From Streptomyces sp. YPW6 (lineage in GTDB: Bacteria; Actinomycetota; Actinomycetes; Streptomycetales; Streptomycetaceae), in contig NZ_CP076457.1 in assembly GCF_018866325.1 (NCBI RefSeq), positions 2,825,001 through 2,889,000 of the forward strand: a stretch of 64,000 nt of DNA, given 5' to 3'. The notes beneath the pieces were generated by a model, which saw only the letters and a program-made list of their open reading frames with translations, searched no databases and was not told where the DNA came from. Shown here in pieces: positions 7,302 to 16,731 of this stretch (positions are counted from its first letter, which is position 1; every line of letters starts with the position of its first letter). The position numbers and the translations under genes were made by a program.

Positions 7302-10300
7302 GTGCCACCCACCATGTGGAGCAGACGCCGCATCCTCACCACGCTCTCCGCGATGACCGCCGTCGCCGCCGTTCCCGGCTCGCTCGTCCTGTCCGGGGCC
7401 CCGGCGTACGCCGCGGACACCGTCTCCGATCTGCCCGACAACCTCCCGGACACCGACCGCGGCCAGGTGCTGTGGGCGTACCTGACCGGTGGCCGTGCCG
7501 TACGGGAGGCCGCCGCCGCCGCGCTGCTCGGCAACGACGCCCGGATCGCGGCGTTCCTGTCGGGCGAACTCGCCCCGGCACGGGCCGAGGACAACCGGGT
7601 GGCCGTGTTCCAGGGCCTCGCCTGGGCGGGCCGGTCCGTCCAGGCGGCGGCGGGCCGGGCGCTGTCCGGCGGCGACGAGGCGATCGCCGCGTACCTCAAG
7701 GACGGGTATCTGGCGCCGCTCAAGACCGACCTCCGGGCCGAGGTCCTCCGGGTCATGGAGAGCGGCGGCACGGGCGTCAAGAGCCGCGCGAACACCGCTC
7801 TGGACGCGGACACCCAGGAGTCACTGGAGAAGTTCCTCCTCGAAACCCGCTTCGACGGCCGGGAGGAGGACGAACGGGTCGAGGTCTTCAAGATCCTCGC
7901 CACCGCCTCGCCCCAGGTGAAGGAGTACGCGCAGCGCGCGCTGCAGGACGGGTCCGCGAAGGCGATCCAGTGGTTCCTGAACACCGGTCAGCACATCGCC
8001 CGTGCGCGCGACGAGGAAGCGGCCACGATCGACCAGCTCGTGTCGATCGTCGAACGCGAGGGCAAGCAGGCGCGGCTCAAGACGGACAAGGCCGTCGCCG
8101 CGTCCGAGCAGGCGAAGGAAGCGGCGATCAAGGCCAAGGAGGCCGCGCTCGTCGCGGCGGCCGAGGCCCAGGCCGCGCAGAACGACGTACGCAAGTCGGC
8201 GGCGGCCGCCAACAAGGCGTCCGACGCGGCACGCGGGGCCGCTCGCGCGGCGCAGACCGCGATCAGCGCCTCGCGGGCCGCGCAGTCCGCATCGCAGCGG
8301 GCGGCGAGCGCCGCACAGGCGGCCGCCGCGGCCGCCGCCGTGGCCGGCCGCGCGGCCTCACGCGCCTACAACGCCGCCATCGCCGCCTCCGGTGACGCGA
8401 GCAAGGCATCCGCCGCGCTCTCGGCGGCCAAGGGCGCCCGGGACGCCGCCGCAAAGGCGCGCACCGCCGCGAAGGCCGCCGACCAGGCTTCCATCGCCTC
8501 CACGCAGGCCTCGGCTGCCGGTGCCGCCGCCGCCTCCGCGGCCGGCAACGCCGCGGCCGCCGCCAACGCCTCCGCCGACGCGGCCAACGCCGCCGGCGCC
8601 GCCACCGCCGAGGCCCGCAAGGCCCGTGAGGCCGCCGCCGACGCCAACGCACAGGCGGCCCGCGCCACCCGGGCGGCCGCTCTCTCCCGGCAGCTGGCGG
8701 GCAAGGCCGCGGCAGCGGCCTCCGCCGCGCACAAAGCGGCCAACTCCGCCGCCGCGCACGCCGAGAAGGCCGCCGACGCAGCCGAGGAAGCGGCCGCGCA
8801 CGCCGGAGAGGCGGTCGAGTACGCCAAGCGCTCCCGCATCTTCGCCGAGGAGGCCGTGAAGGCCGCCAACACCGCGGCCGACGCCGTCACGGAGGCGACG
8901 GAGGTCGAGGCGGCGGCCCGCGAGGCCGAGGCGCAGCGCATCGAGCAGGACACCGAGGTCGGCATCGTCGCGGCCCGCCTCAAGGCCGCCCAGGAGCAGG
9001 AGGCCCTGGACCGGATCGCCCACCAGCGCACCCAGAGCGACCAGATGGCGCAGGAGATCCGCGATCTCGTCGCGCAGGCGCAGGAGGCGCTCACCGCCGG
9101 GGACCAGCCGCGCGCGGTGGCCACGGGCCGCCAGGCCGCGGTCAGACTGCTCGACAGCCACGGGACGTGGACGCGCCAGGCGGCGGAGTTCGCGCTCGCG
9201 GCGGGCGACTACGAGATCCTCAACTGGATCGACGTCGACCGCCCGGCGGCCCAGCGGCAGGACGACCGCGAGACGGTCCTCGCCCTGGCCGAGATGGCGG
9301 CGCCGGATGTCGCGGCCGGCGCGCATGTGGCGCTGAAGAGCGAGGAGCCCGACGCGGCGAGCGCGTTCCTCGAAGCGGGCATGACCGATTCGGCCGCCAC
9401 CGAGAACCGCGTCAAGATCTTCACGATCCTCGGCCAGGACCCCGGCCGCGCGGTCAAGGACAAGGCGGAGGCGGCCCTCGCCGACGGCAGTCCTGAGGCG
9501 CTGTTCCGCTTCCTGAGCACGGAGTACGTCGAGGCGGTCAAGGAAGACGACACCGTCGAGGTCTTCAAGATCCTCAACGAGGGCGGGGCCTATCTCCGTT
9601 CGGCGGCCAAGGTCGTCCTGGAGGGGTCCGCCCTCATGCGGCGGTCCTTCGTGGCGCACGACCAGTTCAACGTCGCCCGCCTCGACCACGACGCCGAGAC
9701 GCACGTCGCCGCGATCCGGGCCGCCATCGCGCACGCCGCGCAGATCGCCCAGCGGGCCCTGGAGGACGCCGCGCGCGCCTCGAAGGCGGCGGCGGAAGCC
9801 CGGCAGGCGGCCGAGGAGGCGGCGGACTGGGCGGACAAGGCCAAGGGCTACGCCAAGGCCGCGGAGGACGCGGCCACCAAGGCGCGCACCAACGCCGAGG
9901 CCGCCGACGCGTCCGCGGCGCGCGCCGCCGCCTCCGCCCAGCGCGCCGAGAGCGCCGCCGTGGTGGCCCGGTCCGCCGCACGGGCCGCGAACTACTCCAT
10001 GAACCAGGCCTACGCCTCCGCCGGGCGGGCCCAGGCATCGGCCGCGTCCGCCGCGCAGTCCGCGGCGAGCGCCCGCGCCTCCGCCGAGCAGGCGGGCAAG
10101 GACGCCTCGGAGGCGGCCGCGGTCGCCTCCGACGCGCACCGCATCGCCCGCGAGAAGCGGCAGCAGGAGATCGCCGCCGCCGCGGCCGAAGCGGAACGCA
10201 AGGCGAAGGAGGACGCGGAGAGCGGCAGGAACCCGGCCGACAGCGCCGCCAACGACACGAGCAAGGCGGAGGAGGACGGTGAGTTCCTCGGCCTGACCCA

Positions 10301-10694
10301 GGACGAGTGGATCAAGTACTCCGGCCGGGTCAGCACCATCGCCGGTACGGTCTCGGCCGTCGCGGGCGGAGCGGCGCTGGCGGTCGGCTGGATCCCGGTC
10401 GTCGGCCAGGGCGCGGCCGCGTTCCTCGGCGGCGTCTCCCTGATCGCGGGAGGAGTCTCCCTGCTGGCGGGCGGCGTGAACGTCATCGCGAGCTGGGGGA
10501 CGGACGATTTCAAGAAGAATCTGGGCACGTTCGCCGTGAGCGCCCTGTTCTTCGGGAAGGGCCGAGCCGTGGCCCACGTGTCCAAGAAGGTCGGCAGCAG
10601 TCTGTCGGGCATCGCGGACGAGGTCGGCATGAAGGTGTCCGGCTTCCTGGAGGACACGACGACGGCGGCCATCGGTCTGCTCAACTGGAGCTGA
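7302..10694 (+). CDS. Secreted ALF-repeat protein with Ala-rich coiled coils and hydrophobic C-terminus
   Basis: A 1130-residue exported protein. It has a signal with twin-Arg-like RRRILTT and an AYA cleavage site at about residue 38. Four ALF-type repeats span about 48-235, recognisable as NRVAVFQGL..AGRALSGGDEAIAAYL and ERVEVFKIL..AQRALQDGS. A long Ala-rich coiled coil (about 235-590) follows, then four more ALF repeats (about 600-790), a second Ala-rich coiled coil (about 800-965), and a distinct tail. The tail has Gly/Ala hydrophobic segments (GTVSAVAGGAALAVGWIPVV, LIAGGVSLLAGGVNVI) and a short variable end. Some ALF proteins of Streptomyces carry polymorphic-toxin C-termini; this tail matches none I know. 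GTG 7302 follows AAAGGAA. A small membrane-protein gene follows it. Confidence 0.82.
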   Translation: MPPTMWSRRRILTTLSAMTAVAAVPGSLVLSGAPAYAADTVSDLPDNLPDTDRGQVLWAYLTGGRAVREAAAAALLGNDARIAAFLSGELAPARAEDNRVAVFQGLAWAGRSVQAAAGRALSGGDEAIAAYLKDGYLAPLKTDLRAEVLRVMESGGTGVKSRANTALDADTQESLEKFLLETRFDGREEDERVEVFKILATASPQVKEYAQRALQDGSAKAIQWFLNTGQHIARARDEEAATIDQLVSIVEREGKQARLKTDKAVAASEQAKEAAIKAKEAALVAAAEAQAAQNDVRKSAAAANKASDAARGAARAAQTAISASRAAQSASQRAASAAQAAAAAAAVAGRAASRAYNAAIAASGDASKASAALSAAKGARDAAAKARTAAKAADQASIASTQASAAGAAAASAAGNAAAAANASADAANAAGAATAEARKAREAAADANAQAARATRAAALSRQLAGKAAAAASAAHKAANSAAAHAEKAADAAEEAAAHAGEAVEYAKRSRIFAEEAVKAANTAADAVTEATEVEAAAREAEAQRIEQDTEVGIVAARLKAAQEQEALDRIAHQRTQSDQMAQEIRDLVAQAQEALTAGDQPRAVATGRQAAVRLLDSHGTWTRQAAEFALAAGDYEILNWIDVDRPAAQRQDDRETVLALAEMAAPDVAAGAHVALKSEEPDAASAFLEAGMTDSAATENRVKIFTILGQDPGRAVKDKAEAALADGSPEALFRFLSTEYVEAVKEDDTVEVFKILNEGGAYLRSAAKVVLEGSALMRRSFVAHDQFNVARLDHDAETHVAAIRAAIAHAAQIAQRALEDAARASKAAAEARQAAEEAADWADKAKGYAKAAEDAATKARTNAEAADASAARAAASAQRAESAAVVARSAARAANYSMNQAYASAGRAQASAASAAQSAASARASAEQAGKDASEAAAVASDAHRIAREKRQQEIAAAAAEAERKAKEDAESGRNPADSAANDTSKAEEDGEFLGLTQDEWIKYSGRVSTIAGTVSAVAGGAALAVGWIPVVGQGAAAFLGGVSLIAGGVSLLAGGVNVIASWGTDDFKKNLGTFAVSALFFGKGRAVAHVSKKVGSSLSGIADEVGMKVSGFLEDTTTAAIGLLNWS

Positions 10695-10708
10695 CCGGGG
10701 CCGGCCGA

Positions 10709-10748
10709 CGCGGGTGGGCGGTGCCGGACCCGGCGCCGCCCACCCGCG
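10709..10748 (+). terminator. Hairpin between the ALF gene and the membrane-protein gene
   Basis: Perfect 13-bp inverted repeat (10709-10721 with 10736-10748), loop of 14 bases, beginning 14 bases after the ALF stop codon. There is no T-run. It may terminate or attenuate transcription before the next gene. Confidence 0.55.
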
Positions 10749-10785
10749 CGGCACTTCGCACGACGGAACGAACGGGAGAAGAAGC

Positions 10786-11163
10786 GTGCAGGCAGAGAGC
10801 TTGACGACGGCGCAGTGGTGGCTGGTGGCACTGGCGACCTCCGCGTTGCTGCTCGCGGCGGTCCACTTCACCTTCAGGAACGGCAAGGCCACGCTCCTCT
10901 CCCTGATCGCGCCCGCCGCCGGTGCGGTCGCCGTCCTGGGCGCCTCCGGCCTGCGCGGCCACGGGGAGGTGGAGGCGCTGGTCATGTTCTCCGCCTCGAT
11001 GCTCGCCGTGGCGCTGCTGGTGCTGGCGCTCAAGCCGGAGCTGCCGAGGATGAAGGCGGCGGCCCGGGCCGGTGAGACGTACGAGGCCCCGAAGTGGAAG
11101 ACCGGCCTGTACGGGGTGCTCACGGTGGCGTTCGCGGTGACGGTGGCGTTCGTCCTGCTGTAG
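10786..11163 (+). CDS. Small four-helix integral membrane protein
   Basis: A 125-residue protein with four predicted membrane helices: WWLVALATSALLLAAVHF, LSLIAPAAGAVAVLGASGL, LVMFSASMLAVALLVLAL and LYGVLTVAFAVTVAFVLL. The loops are short and no catalytic motif is visible. GTG 10786 is chosen because GGGAGAAG lies directly upstream; an upstream GTG at 10714 lies inside the hairpin region. It reads in the same direction as the ALF-repeat gene, 91 bases after it. That position, size and topology are those expected of an immunity or accessory protein for a membrane-active exported effector, but this is inference only. It converges on the sigma-factor gene. Confidence 0.7.
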   Translation: MQAESLTTAQWWLVALATSALLLAAVHFTFRNGKATLLSLIAPAAGAVAVLGASGLRGHGEVEALVMFSASMLAVALLVLALKPELPRMKAAARAGETYEAPKWKTGLYGVLTVAFAVTVAFVLL

Positions 11164-11182
11164 GGCCGGGCACCACCCGCCG

Positions 11183-12619
11183 CTACGCGCCCAGCTTCCG
11201 TCGCAGGGCGGCCCGCTCCGGCCCGGTGCCCGCGTGTTCCAGGGCCTCCCGGTACGCCTCGGCGGCCTCGCCGTCCCGCCCCAGCCGGCGCAGCAGATCA
11301 CCCCGCGCCACCGCGTACGGCGCGTACGCCCGCAGCCTCGGCTCCCCCGCCAGCGCGTCCAGCAGCGCGAGCCCGGCCCCCGGTCCGTCCCGCATCGCCA
11401 CCGCCACGGCGCGGTTGACCGCCACCACGGGGGACGGCGTGAGGGTGAGCAGCACGTCGTACAGGGCCGTGATCTGCGCCCAGTCCGTGGACTCCACGTC
11501 CGCCGCCTCGTCGTGCAGGGCGGCGATGGCCGCCTGCACCCCGTAGGGCCCGGCCGGTCCGCCGGTCAGCGCCCGGACCACCAGCGCACGGCCCTCCTCG
11601 ATCATCGCCCGGTCCCAGCGCCCCCGGTCCTGCTCCTCCAGGAGCACCGGCTCGCCCTCGGGGCCCGTCCGCGCGTCGCGCCGGGCGTGGACGAGGAGCA
11701 GCAGCGCGAGGAGCCCGGCGCTCTCCCGTTCGGCGGGCAGCAGGCGGTGCAGTATCCGGGCGAGGCGGACCGCCTCCTCCGCCAGGGCCGGCCGCTGGAG
11801 ACACGGGCCGGAGCTGGCCGCGTACCCCTCCGTGAACACCGAGTAGACGACCTGGAGCACTCCGGGCAGCCGCTCGGGCAGTTCGTCGGCCCCGGGCACC
11901 CGGAAGGGGATCCGGGCCTCGCGGATCTTCCTCTTCGCCCGCACGATGCGCTGGGCCATGGTGGCCGTCGGCACGAGGAAGGCGCGGGCCACCTCCGGTG
12001 TGGTGAGCCCGGCGAGACAGCGCAGGGTGAGGGCGGCGCGGTCCTCGGCGGCGAGGGCGGGGTGGGTGCAGGTGAAGAACAGCTGAAGCCGGTCGTCGGG
12101 CAGTGCGCCGCCCCCGGCGGCGTCCGCCGGGGGCGCGACGGCCTCGGCCCGTTCGGCGTCGGCCCGGAGCACCGCGAGCCGGGCCGCGTACGCCTGGTCG
12201 CGCCGCAGCCGGTCCACGGCCTTGCGCCGTGCGGTCGTCAGCAGCCAGGCCCCGGGGCGGTCGGGGACGCCCTCGGCGGGCCAGTGCCGCAGGGCCGCTT
12301 CGATCGCCTCGGACGTCACCTCCTCGGCCAGGTCGAGGTCCCCGAACCGGCGGACGAGGGAGGCGAGCAGCAGCCCGCGCTCCTCCCGGAACACCGCCTC
12401 GACGGCGCTCCCCGCCTCCCCGGCCGAGGCGCCCGCACCGGCCGCCGGGATGCCGTCCCCCACAGACGCACCCGCACCGGCCGCCGAGGGGCTGTCCCCC
12501 ACCGACGCACCCTCTCCGGCCGCCGGGATGCCGTCCCCCGCGGGTGTGCCCTCCCCCGCCGGGGCGCCCGCACCGGCCGCCGAGGGGCTGTCCCCCGCCG
12601 GGGCGTCCTCGTCCGCCAC
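11183..12619 (-). CDS. ECF42-type RNA polymerase sigma factor with C-terminal TPR-like domain
   Basis: About 478 residues. Sigma-2 (VFREERGLLLASLVRRFGDL, then AWLLTTARRKAVDRLRR) and sigma-4 (LRCLAGLTTPEVARAFLVPT) are followed by a helical extension of about 200 residues (GEPRLRAYAPYAVARGDLLR, EAAEAYREALEHAG). That extension is typical of the ECF42 group, which is genetically paired with DGPF/YCII proteins and has no classical anti-sigma factor. Here the YCII gene lies 5 bases upstream. Unusually, about 65 residues of Ala/Gly/Ser/Pro repeats precede sigma-2. The GTG at 12619 is the most upstream start after the YCII stop; a start nearer sigma-2 cannot be excluded, in which case the repeats would be untranslated. 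Confidence 0.88.
   Translation of the reverse strand: MADEDAPAGDSPSAAGAGAPAGEGTPAGDGIPAAGEGASVGDSPSAAGAGASVGDGIPAAGAGASAGEAGSAVEAVFREERGLLLASLVRRFGDLDLAEEVTSEAIEAALRHWPAEGVPDRPGAWLLTTARRKAVDRLRRDQAYAARLAVLRADAERAEAVAPPADAAGGGALPDDRLQLFFTCTHPALAAEDRAALTLRCLAGLTTPEVARAFLVPTATMAQRIVRAKRKIREARIPFRVPGADELPERLPGVLQVVYSVFTEGYAASSGPCLQRPALAEEAVRLARILHRLLPAERESAGLLALLLLVHARRDARTGPEGEPVLLEEQDRGRWDRAMIEEGRALVVRALTGGPAGPYGVQAAIAALHDEAADVESTDWAQITALYDVLLTLTPSPVVAVNRAVAVAMRDGPGAGLALLDALAGEPRLRAYAPYAVARGDLLRRLGRDGEAAEAYREALEHAGTGPERAALRRKLGA
12419..12607 (-). repeat. Imperfect tandem repeats, about 39 bp period, in the sigma-factor 5' region
   Basis: Read on the minus strand, the units encode variants of GDSPSAAGAGASV and GDGIPAAGAGAS. 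Near-identical DNA blocks recur about every 39 bases, a multiple of three, so copy-number change would keep the frame. Confidence 0.8.
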
Positions 12620-12624
12620 GGCTC

Positions 12625-12975
12625 TCAGGCCCCGAAGTCGGCGACCGGCCGGACCACGACCGCGCCCCCGTCGCGCGAGCCGGGACAGCGCGCGGCCCAG
12701 TCCAGGGCGGCGTCGAGGTCGGGTACGTCGATCACGAGGAACCCGCCCAGCAGCTCCTTGGTCTCGGCGAAGGGCCCGTCCGTGACGGTCCGCTCCCCCG
12801 TGGGCGAGACCCGGACGGTGGTCGCGGTGACCAGGTCGGCCAGGGACTCCCCGGAGACGTGGATTCCGGCGTCGCGGACGGCCTTGTCGTACGCCATCCA
12901 GTCCTCGACGGTGCACTGCGGCGCGCCGCCCTGCTCGTCGACGGCCCCGCTGTGGATCAGCAGCATGTACTTCAT
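12625..12975 (-). CDS. YCII/DGPF-domain protein (ECF42 partner)
   Basis: A 116-residue dimeric alpha-beta barrel-type protein beginning MKYMLLIHSG and containing the signature TVTDGPFAETKELLGGF. The DGPF family has no settled biochemical role, but its members are characteristically encoded with ECF42 sigma factors, as here, where the sigma gene starts 5 bases after this stop. The ATG at 12975 has CAGGAGC upstream. The two genes are almost certainly one transcript. The protein could be a sensor or a regulated target of the sigma factor. Confidence 0.9.
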   Translation of the reverse strand: MKYMLLIHSGAVDEQGGAPQCTVEDWMAYDKAVRDAGIHVSGESLADLVTATTVRVSPTGERTVTDGPFAETKELLGGFLVIDVPDLDAALDWAARCPGSRDGGAVVVRPVADFGA

Positions 12976-13143
12976 GATCGGCTCCTGTCGCCTGTCGGGA
13001 CGCGTGGTACCGGTCCCTCGTGGTCCCAGCCCTCGTCCGGGCTGCTTACACCATGACGACGAACGGGACCCGGCCCGATCGACACGCCGCCCGGTTCTCT
13101 TTCGCGAAGGGCTCCGCCGCCCCGCCGGCTCCCGCCCGCCGGG

Positions 13144-14241
13144 TCATCCCCGCGCGACGCGGCCGGTCAGGCCGAGGAAGAAGGCCCGGACGTCCTCGGC
13201 GAGCAGCTCCGGCACCTCCATCGCCGCGAAGTGGCCGCCCCGGTCGAACTCCGACCAGTGCCGGACGTCGTACCGCCGCTCGGCCAGCGGCCGGACCGAC
13301 TGCGTGATGTCGTGGGCGAACACCGCCACGCCGAGCGGTACCGGGCACGGCTCGCCGCGCCGCGCCGACTCACGGTGCAGCCGCGCCGAGGAGGCCGCGG
13401 TGGCGGTGAGCCAGTACAGCGATACGTCGGTGAGCACGCGTTCGTCGTCGACCGCCGTACGGGGGTCCGTCCACCGGTCGAAGCGCTCGGCGATCCAGGC
13501 CAGCTGGCCGACGGGCGAGTCGGTGAGCGCGTAGCCGATGGTCTGCGGAGTGGTGGCCTGCAACGCCTGGTAGGGCGGCCGGTCCGCCATCAGCCGCCGG
13601 ATCTTGTCCAGCCGGGCCTCGTCATCCGCGGAGAGGTCCACAGCGGCGTCCGGATCCGGCCGGGTCGGGAGGTAGTTGACGTGCACTCCGACGACCCGCT
13701 CGGGCGCCACCGCGCCGAGCGCCGTCGATATGCCCGAGCCGAAGTCACCGCCCTGCGCGCCGTACCGCTCGTACCCGAGACGCCGCATCAGCTCCGCCCA
13801 GGCCCGCGCGACCCGGACGGTGTCCCAGCCGCGCTCGTGGGTCGGCCCGGAGAAGCCGTAGCCCGGGATGGACGGGATCACCAGATGGAAGTCGCGCGCC
13901 AGCGGCTCGATCACGTCGAGGAACTCCAGGAAGGACCCGGGCCAGCCGTGGGTGAGGATCAGCGCGAGCGCGTCCGGCTGCGGAGAGCGCACATGGACGA
14001 AGTGCACGTTCTGGCCGTCGATCTCGGTGGTGAAGTGGGCCAGTTCGTTGAGCTCGGCCTCGTGCTCGCGCCAGTCGTATCCGGTGCGCCAGTGCTCGGC
14101 CAGCCCCCTCAGCCGCGCGAGCGGGAATCCGTAGTCCCATCCGGCGCCGGCGATCTCGTCGGGCCAGCGTGTGCGCGAGAGCCGGTCGTTCAGGTCGTCG
14201 AGGTCGGCCTGGGGGATGTCGATGCGGAACGGCTTGATCAT
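13144..14241 (-). CDS. Epoxide hydrolase (alpha/beta hydrolase with EHN domain)
   Basis: A 365-residue soluble enzyme of the microsomal-type epoxide hydrolase family, converting epoxides to diols. The N-terminal EHN lid region (IKPFRIDIPQADLDDLNDRL, TRWPDE) precedes the alpha/beta-hydrolase core, which has the oxyanion motif HGWPGS, the nucleophile Asp in AQGGDFGSG, and the catalytic His in GGHFAAME. ATG 14241 fits the family start; upstream in-frame codons lie in the operator region. It is divergent from a MarR gene, with a large shared palindrome between them, so it is probably controlled by that regulator. The substrate is unknown, possibly a xenobiotic or a plant-derived epoxide. Confidence 0.9.
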   Translation of the reverse strand: MIKPFRIDIPQADLDDLNDRLSRTRWPDEIAGAGWDYGFPLARLRGLAEHWRTGYDWREHEAELNELAHFTTEIDGQNVHFVHVRSPQPDALALILTHGWPGSFLEFLDVIEPLARDFHLVIPSIPGYGFSGPTHERGWDTVRVARAWAELMRRLGYERYGAQGGDFGSGISTALGAVAPERVVGVHVNYLPTRPDPDAAVDLSADDEARLDKIRRLMADRPPYQALQATTPQTIGYALTDSPVGQLAWIAERFDRWTDPRTAVDDERVLTDVSLYWLTATAASSARLHRESARRGEPCPVPLGVAVFAHDITQSVRPLAERRYDVRHWSEFDRGGHFAAMEVPELLAEDVRAFFLGLTGRVARG

Positions 14242-14260
14242 GGTCAGGGCCTTCCATGTC

Positions 14261-14318
14261 GTTGGTTGCGCCAACGTTGGCACGACCCACCATACGTCGG
14301 ATCGTGGGTCGGGCCAAC
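14261..14318. promoter_or_regulatory. Palindromic operator region for the MarR regulator
   Basis: GTTGGCACGACCCAC (14276-14290) and GTGGGTCGGGCCAAC (14304-14318) form 15-bp arms with one mismatch around 13 bases. A second palindrome of GTTGG/CCAAC elements lies at 14261-14280. Both sit between the divergent MarR and epoxide hydrolase genes, and the right arm covers the expected -35 position of the MarR promoter. Confidence 0.75.
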
Positions 14319-14325
14319 GACTTGC

Positions 14326-14331
14326 TAGATT
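14326..14331 (+). promoter_or_regulatory. -10 element of the MarR gene, probably giving a leaderless transcript
   Basis: TAGATT lies 7 bases before GTG 14339, and no ribosome binding site is present. This spacing is the hallmark of a leaderless mRNA starting at the initiation codon. Confidence 0.6.
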
Positions 14332-14338
14332 GCGTTCC

Positions 14339-14797
14339 GTGGACATCGACGAAGGGACGCCGCCGCGGCGGCTGCGCGCACTGCCCAGCAGGCTGACCAA
14401 CCAGGCGGCCCTGGCCGCCAACCGGATCGTGGACCGCGCGCTCGCCGGGGCCGGAGTCCGGCGCTACCACTACGCGCTGCTCGCCGCGTCGGAGGAGTAC
14501 GGCCCGTCCAGCCAGGCAGCCCTGGGCCGCCGTACCGGCATCGACCGCAGCGACATGGTGGCCACCGTCAACGACCTGGCCGAGCGGCGACTCCTCGACC
14601 GGGCACCCGACCCGGGGGACCGCCGCCGCAACATCATCCGCATCACCGCGGCGGGCCGCCGGGAGCTCACCCGTCTCGACGAACTGCTCGCCGCCGCGCA
14701 GGACGACTTTCTCGCCCCGCTGGGCGCAGCCGACCGGCAGACCCTGACCGACCTGCTCACCCGCCTCGTGGACCACCATCGCGGCGAGCAGGGTTGA
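14339..14797 (+). CDS. MarR-family transcriptional regulator
   Basis: A 152-residue winged-helix regulator. The recognition region is SSQAALGRRTGIDRSDMVATVNDL and the wing is LLDRAPDPGDRRRNIIRITAAGRREL, the standard MarR layout with dimerising helices at both ends. GTG 14339 is inferred from the -10 element 7 bases upstream; longer in-frame starts would place the coding region across the operator. It is divergent from the epoxide hydrolase gene and probably represses both itself and that gene through the palindromes at 14261-14318, with release by a ligand such as the hydrolase substrate. Confidence 0.9.
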   Translation: MDIDEGTPPRRLRALPSRLTNQAALAANRIVDRALAGAGVRRYHYALLAASEEYGPSSQAALGRRTGIDRSDMVATVNDLAERRLLDRAPDPGDRRRNIIRITAAGRRELTRLDELLAAAQDDFLAPLGAADRQTLTDLLTRLVDHHRGEQG

Positions 14798-14917
14798 ACG
14801 GTGCCGGGGGCGGCGCCCGGTACCCGGCGAGCCCGGGAGTCATGTGCCCGCGCGGGGGCGGGCGACGGAATCCGCCCGAGCCGCCCCACACACGGAGAAA
14901 GGCGCCGGTCCGGCTGA

Positions 14918-16072
<1,155 letters not shown>

Positions 16073-16449
16073 CGGGAAGCTTCTTCTTCCTTGGTGGTGA
16101 GGCCTTCGGTCGGGATGCCAGTCCCGGCCGGGGGCCGTCTCATGTCTGATGTGGTGGTCAGCGTGAGCATATGCCCGCCAACAGGTCATAAATGCAGCCC
16201 GGTTGGCACACTTCACCCATGCGAGTGATCGCGTCTCGCCCGAGCTGACCCCCGAGCCGACCGGGGCCCGCAGAGGTCCACACGGGGGGGTGGGTTGGGT
16301 TATTTCTCCAGTGATCAAAGACAGGTACGGAAAGGCTTTTACGTCGTGGGGCACCACGTCACGGGTCACCACGTCGCGGTGGACCACGACCCGGTGACCC
16401 GCACTCCCGGCGCCTCCCCCGCCCACCGGATCGCGCCCGTCACGATCCG
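16073..16449. other. Intergenic region upstream of the winged-helix gene
   Basis: The weak binding site AAGGAAG of the leftward gene is present at about 16084-16094. A short direct repeat CACCACGTC occurs at about 16350-16375. No convincing promoter or reading frame is visible. The rightward end borders a truncated regulator, so part of this may be the scar of a deletion. Confidence 0.4.
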
Positions 16450-16731
16450 GTGATCGCCACCTCGGCCCAGGCCGTCCTGCGCGGGAACGGCAAGGTCTCG
16501 GCGATGCGGAAGAACGCGGAGGAGCACGCGGGTCCGGGCGGCTCGCACCGCGTCCTTAAGCTCGTGGACGGAAAGACCGTCGGGCACAACGAGGTTCAGC
16601 TCATCAGCGGGCTGATCAGCCATCCGAGGCAGGTGCAGATCCTGGACATGCGCGACAACCGCATCCGGTCGCAGGCCCTCACGTCCCGGCTGTCGTGGGA
16701 ATTCATCGAGAAACTGCTGGGAGAGACATGA
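16450..16731 (+). pseudogene. C-terminal remnant of an XRE/DUF5753 (Scr1-type) regulator
   Basis: The last 40 residues (RQVQILDMRDNRIRSQALTS, then EFIEKLLGE) resemble the end of the DUF5753 domain of helix-turn-helix regulators that are normally paired with DUF397 proteins. The N-terminal XRE helix-turn-helix and most of DUF5753 (normally about 280 residues in all) are missing, and the first 40 residues match nothing I recognise. The stop overlaps the start of an intact DUF397 gene (ATGA), the normal arrangement of the pair. I therefore read it as a decayed or deleted regulator. Confidence 0.6.

Noticed and set aside
8358..11123. 921-codon open frame on the minus strand
   Set aside because: Antisense shadow of the Ala-rich ALF-repeat gene; composition follows the complement and it has no domain pattern or start signals.
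11234..13534. 766-codon open frame on the plus strand
   Set aside because: Runs antisense through the sigma factor, YCII and part of the hydrolase, which all have clear family motifs.
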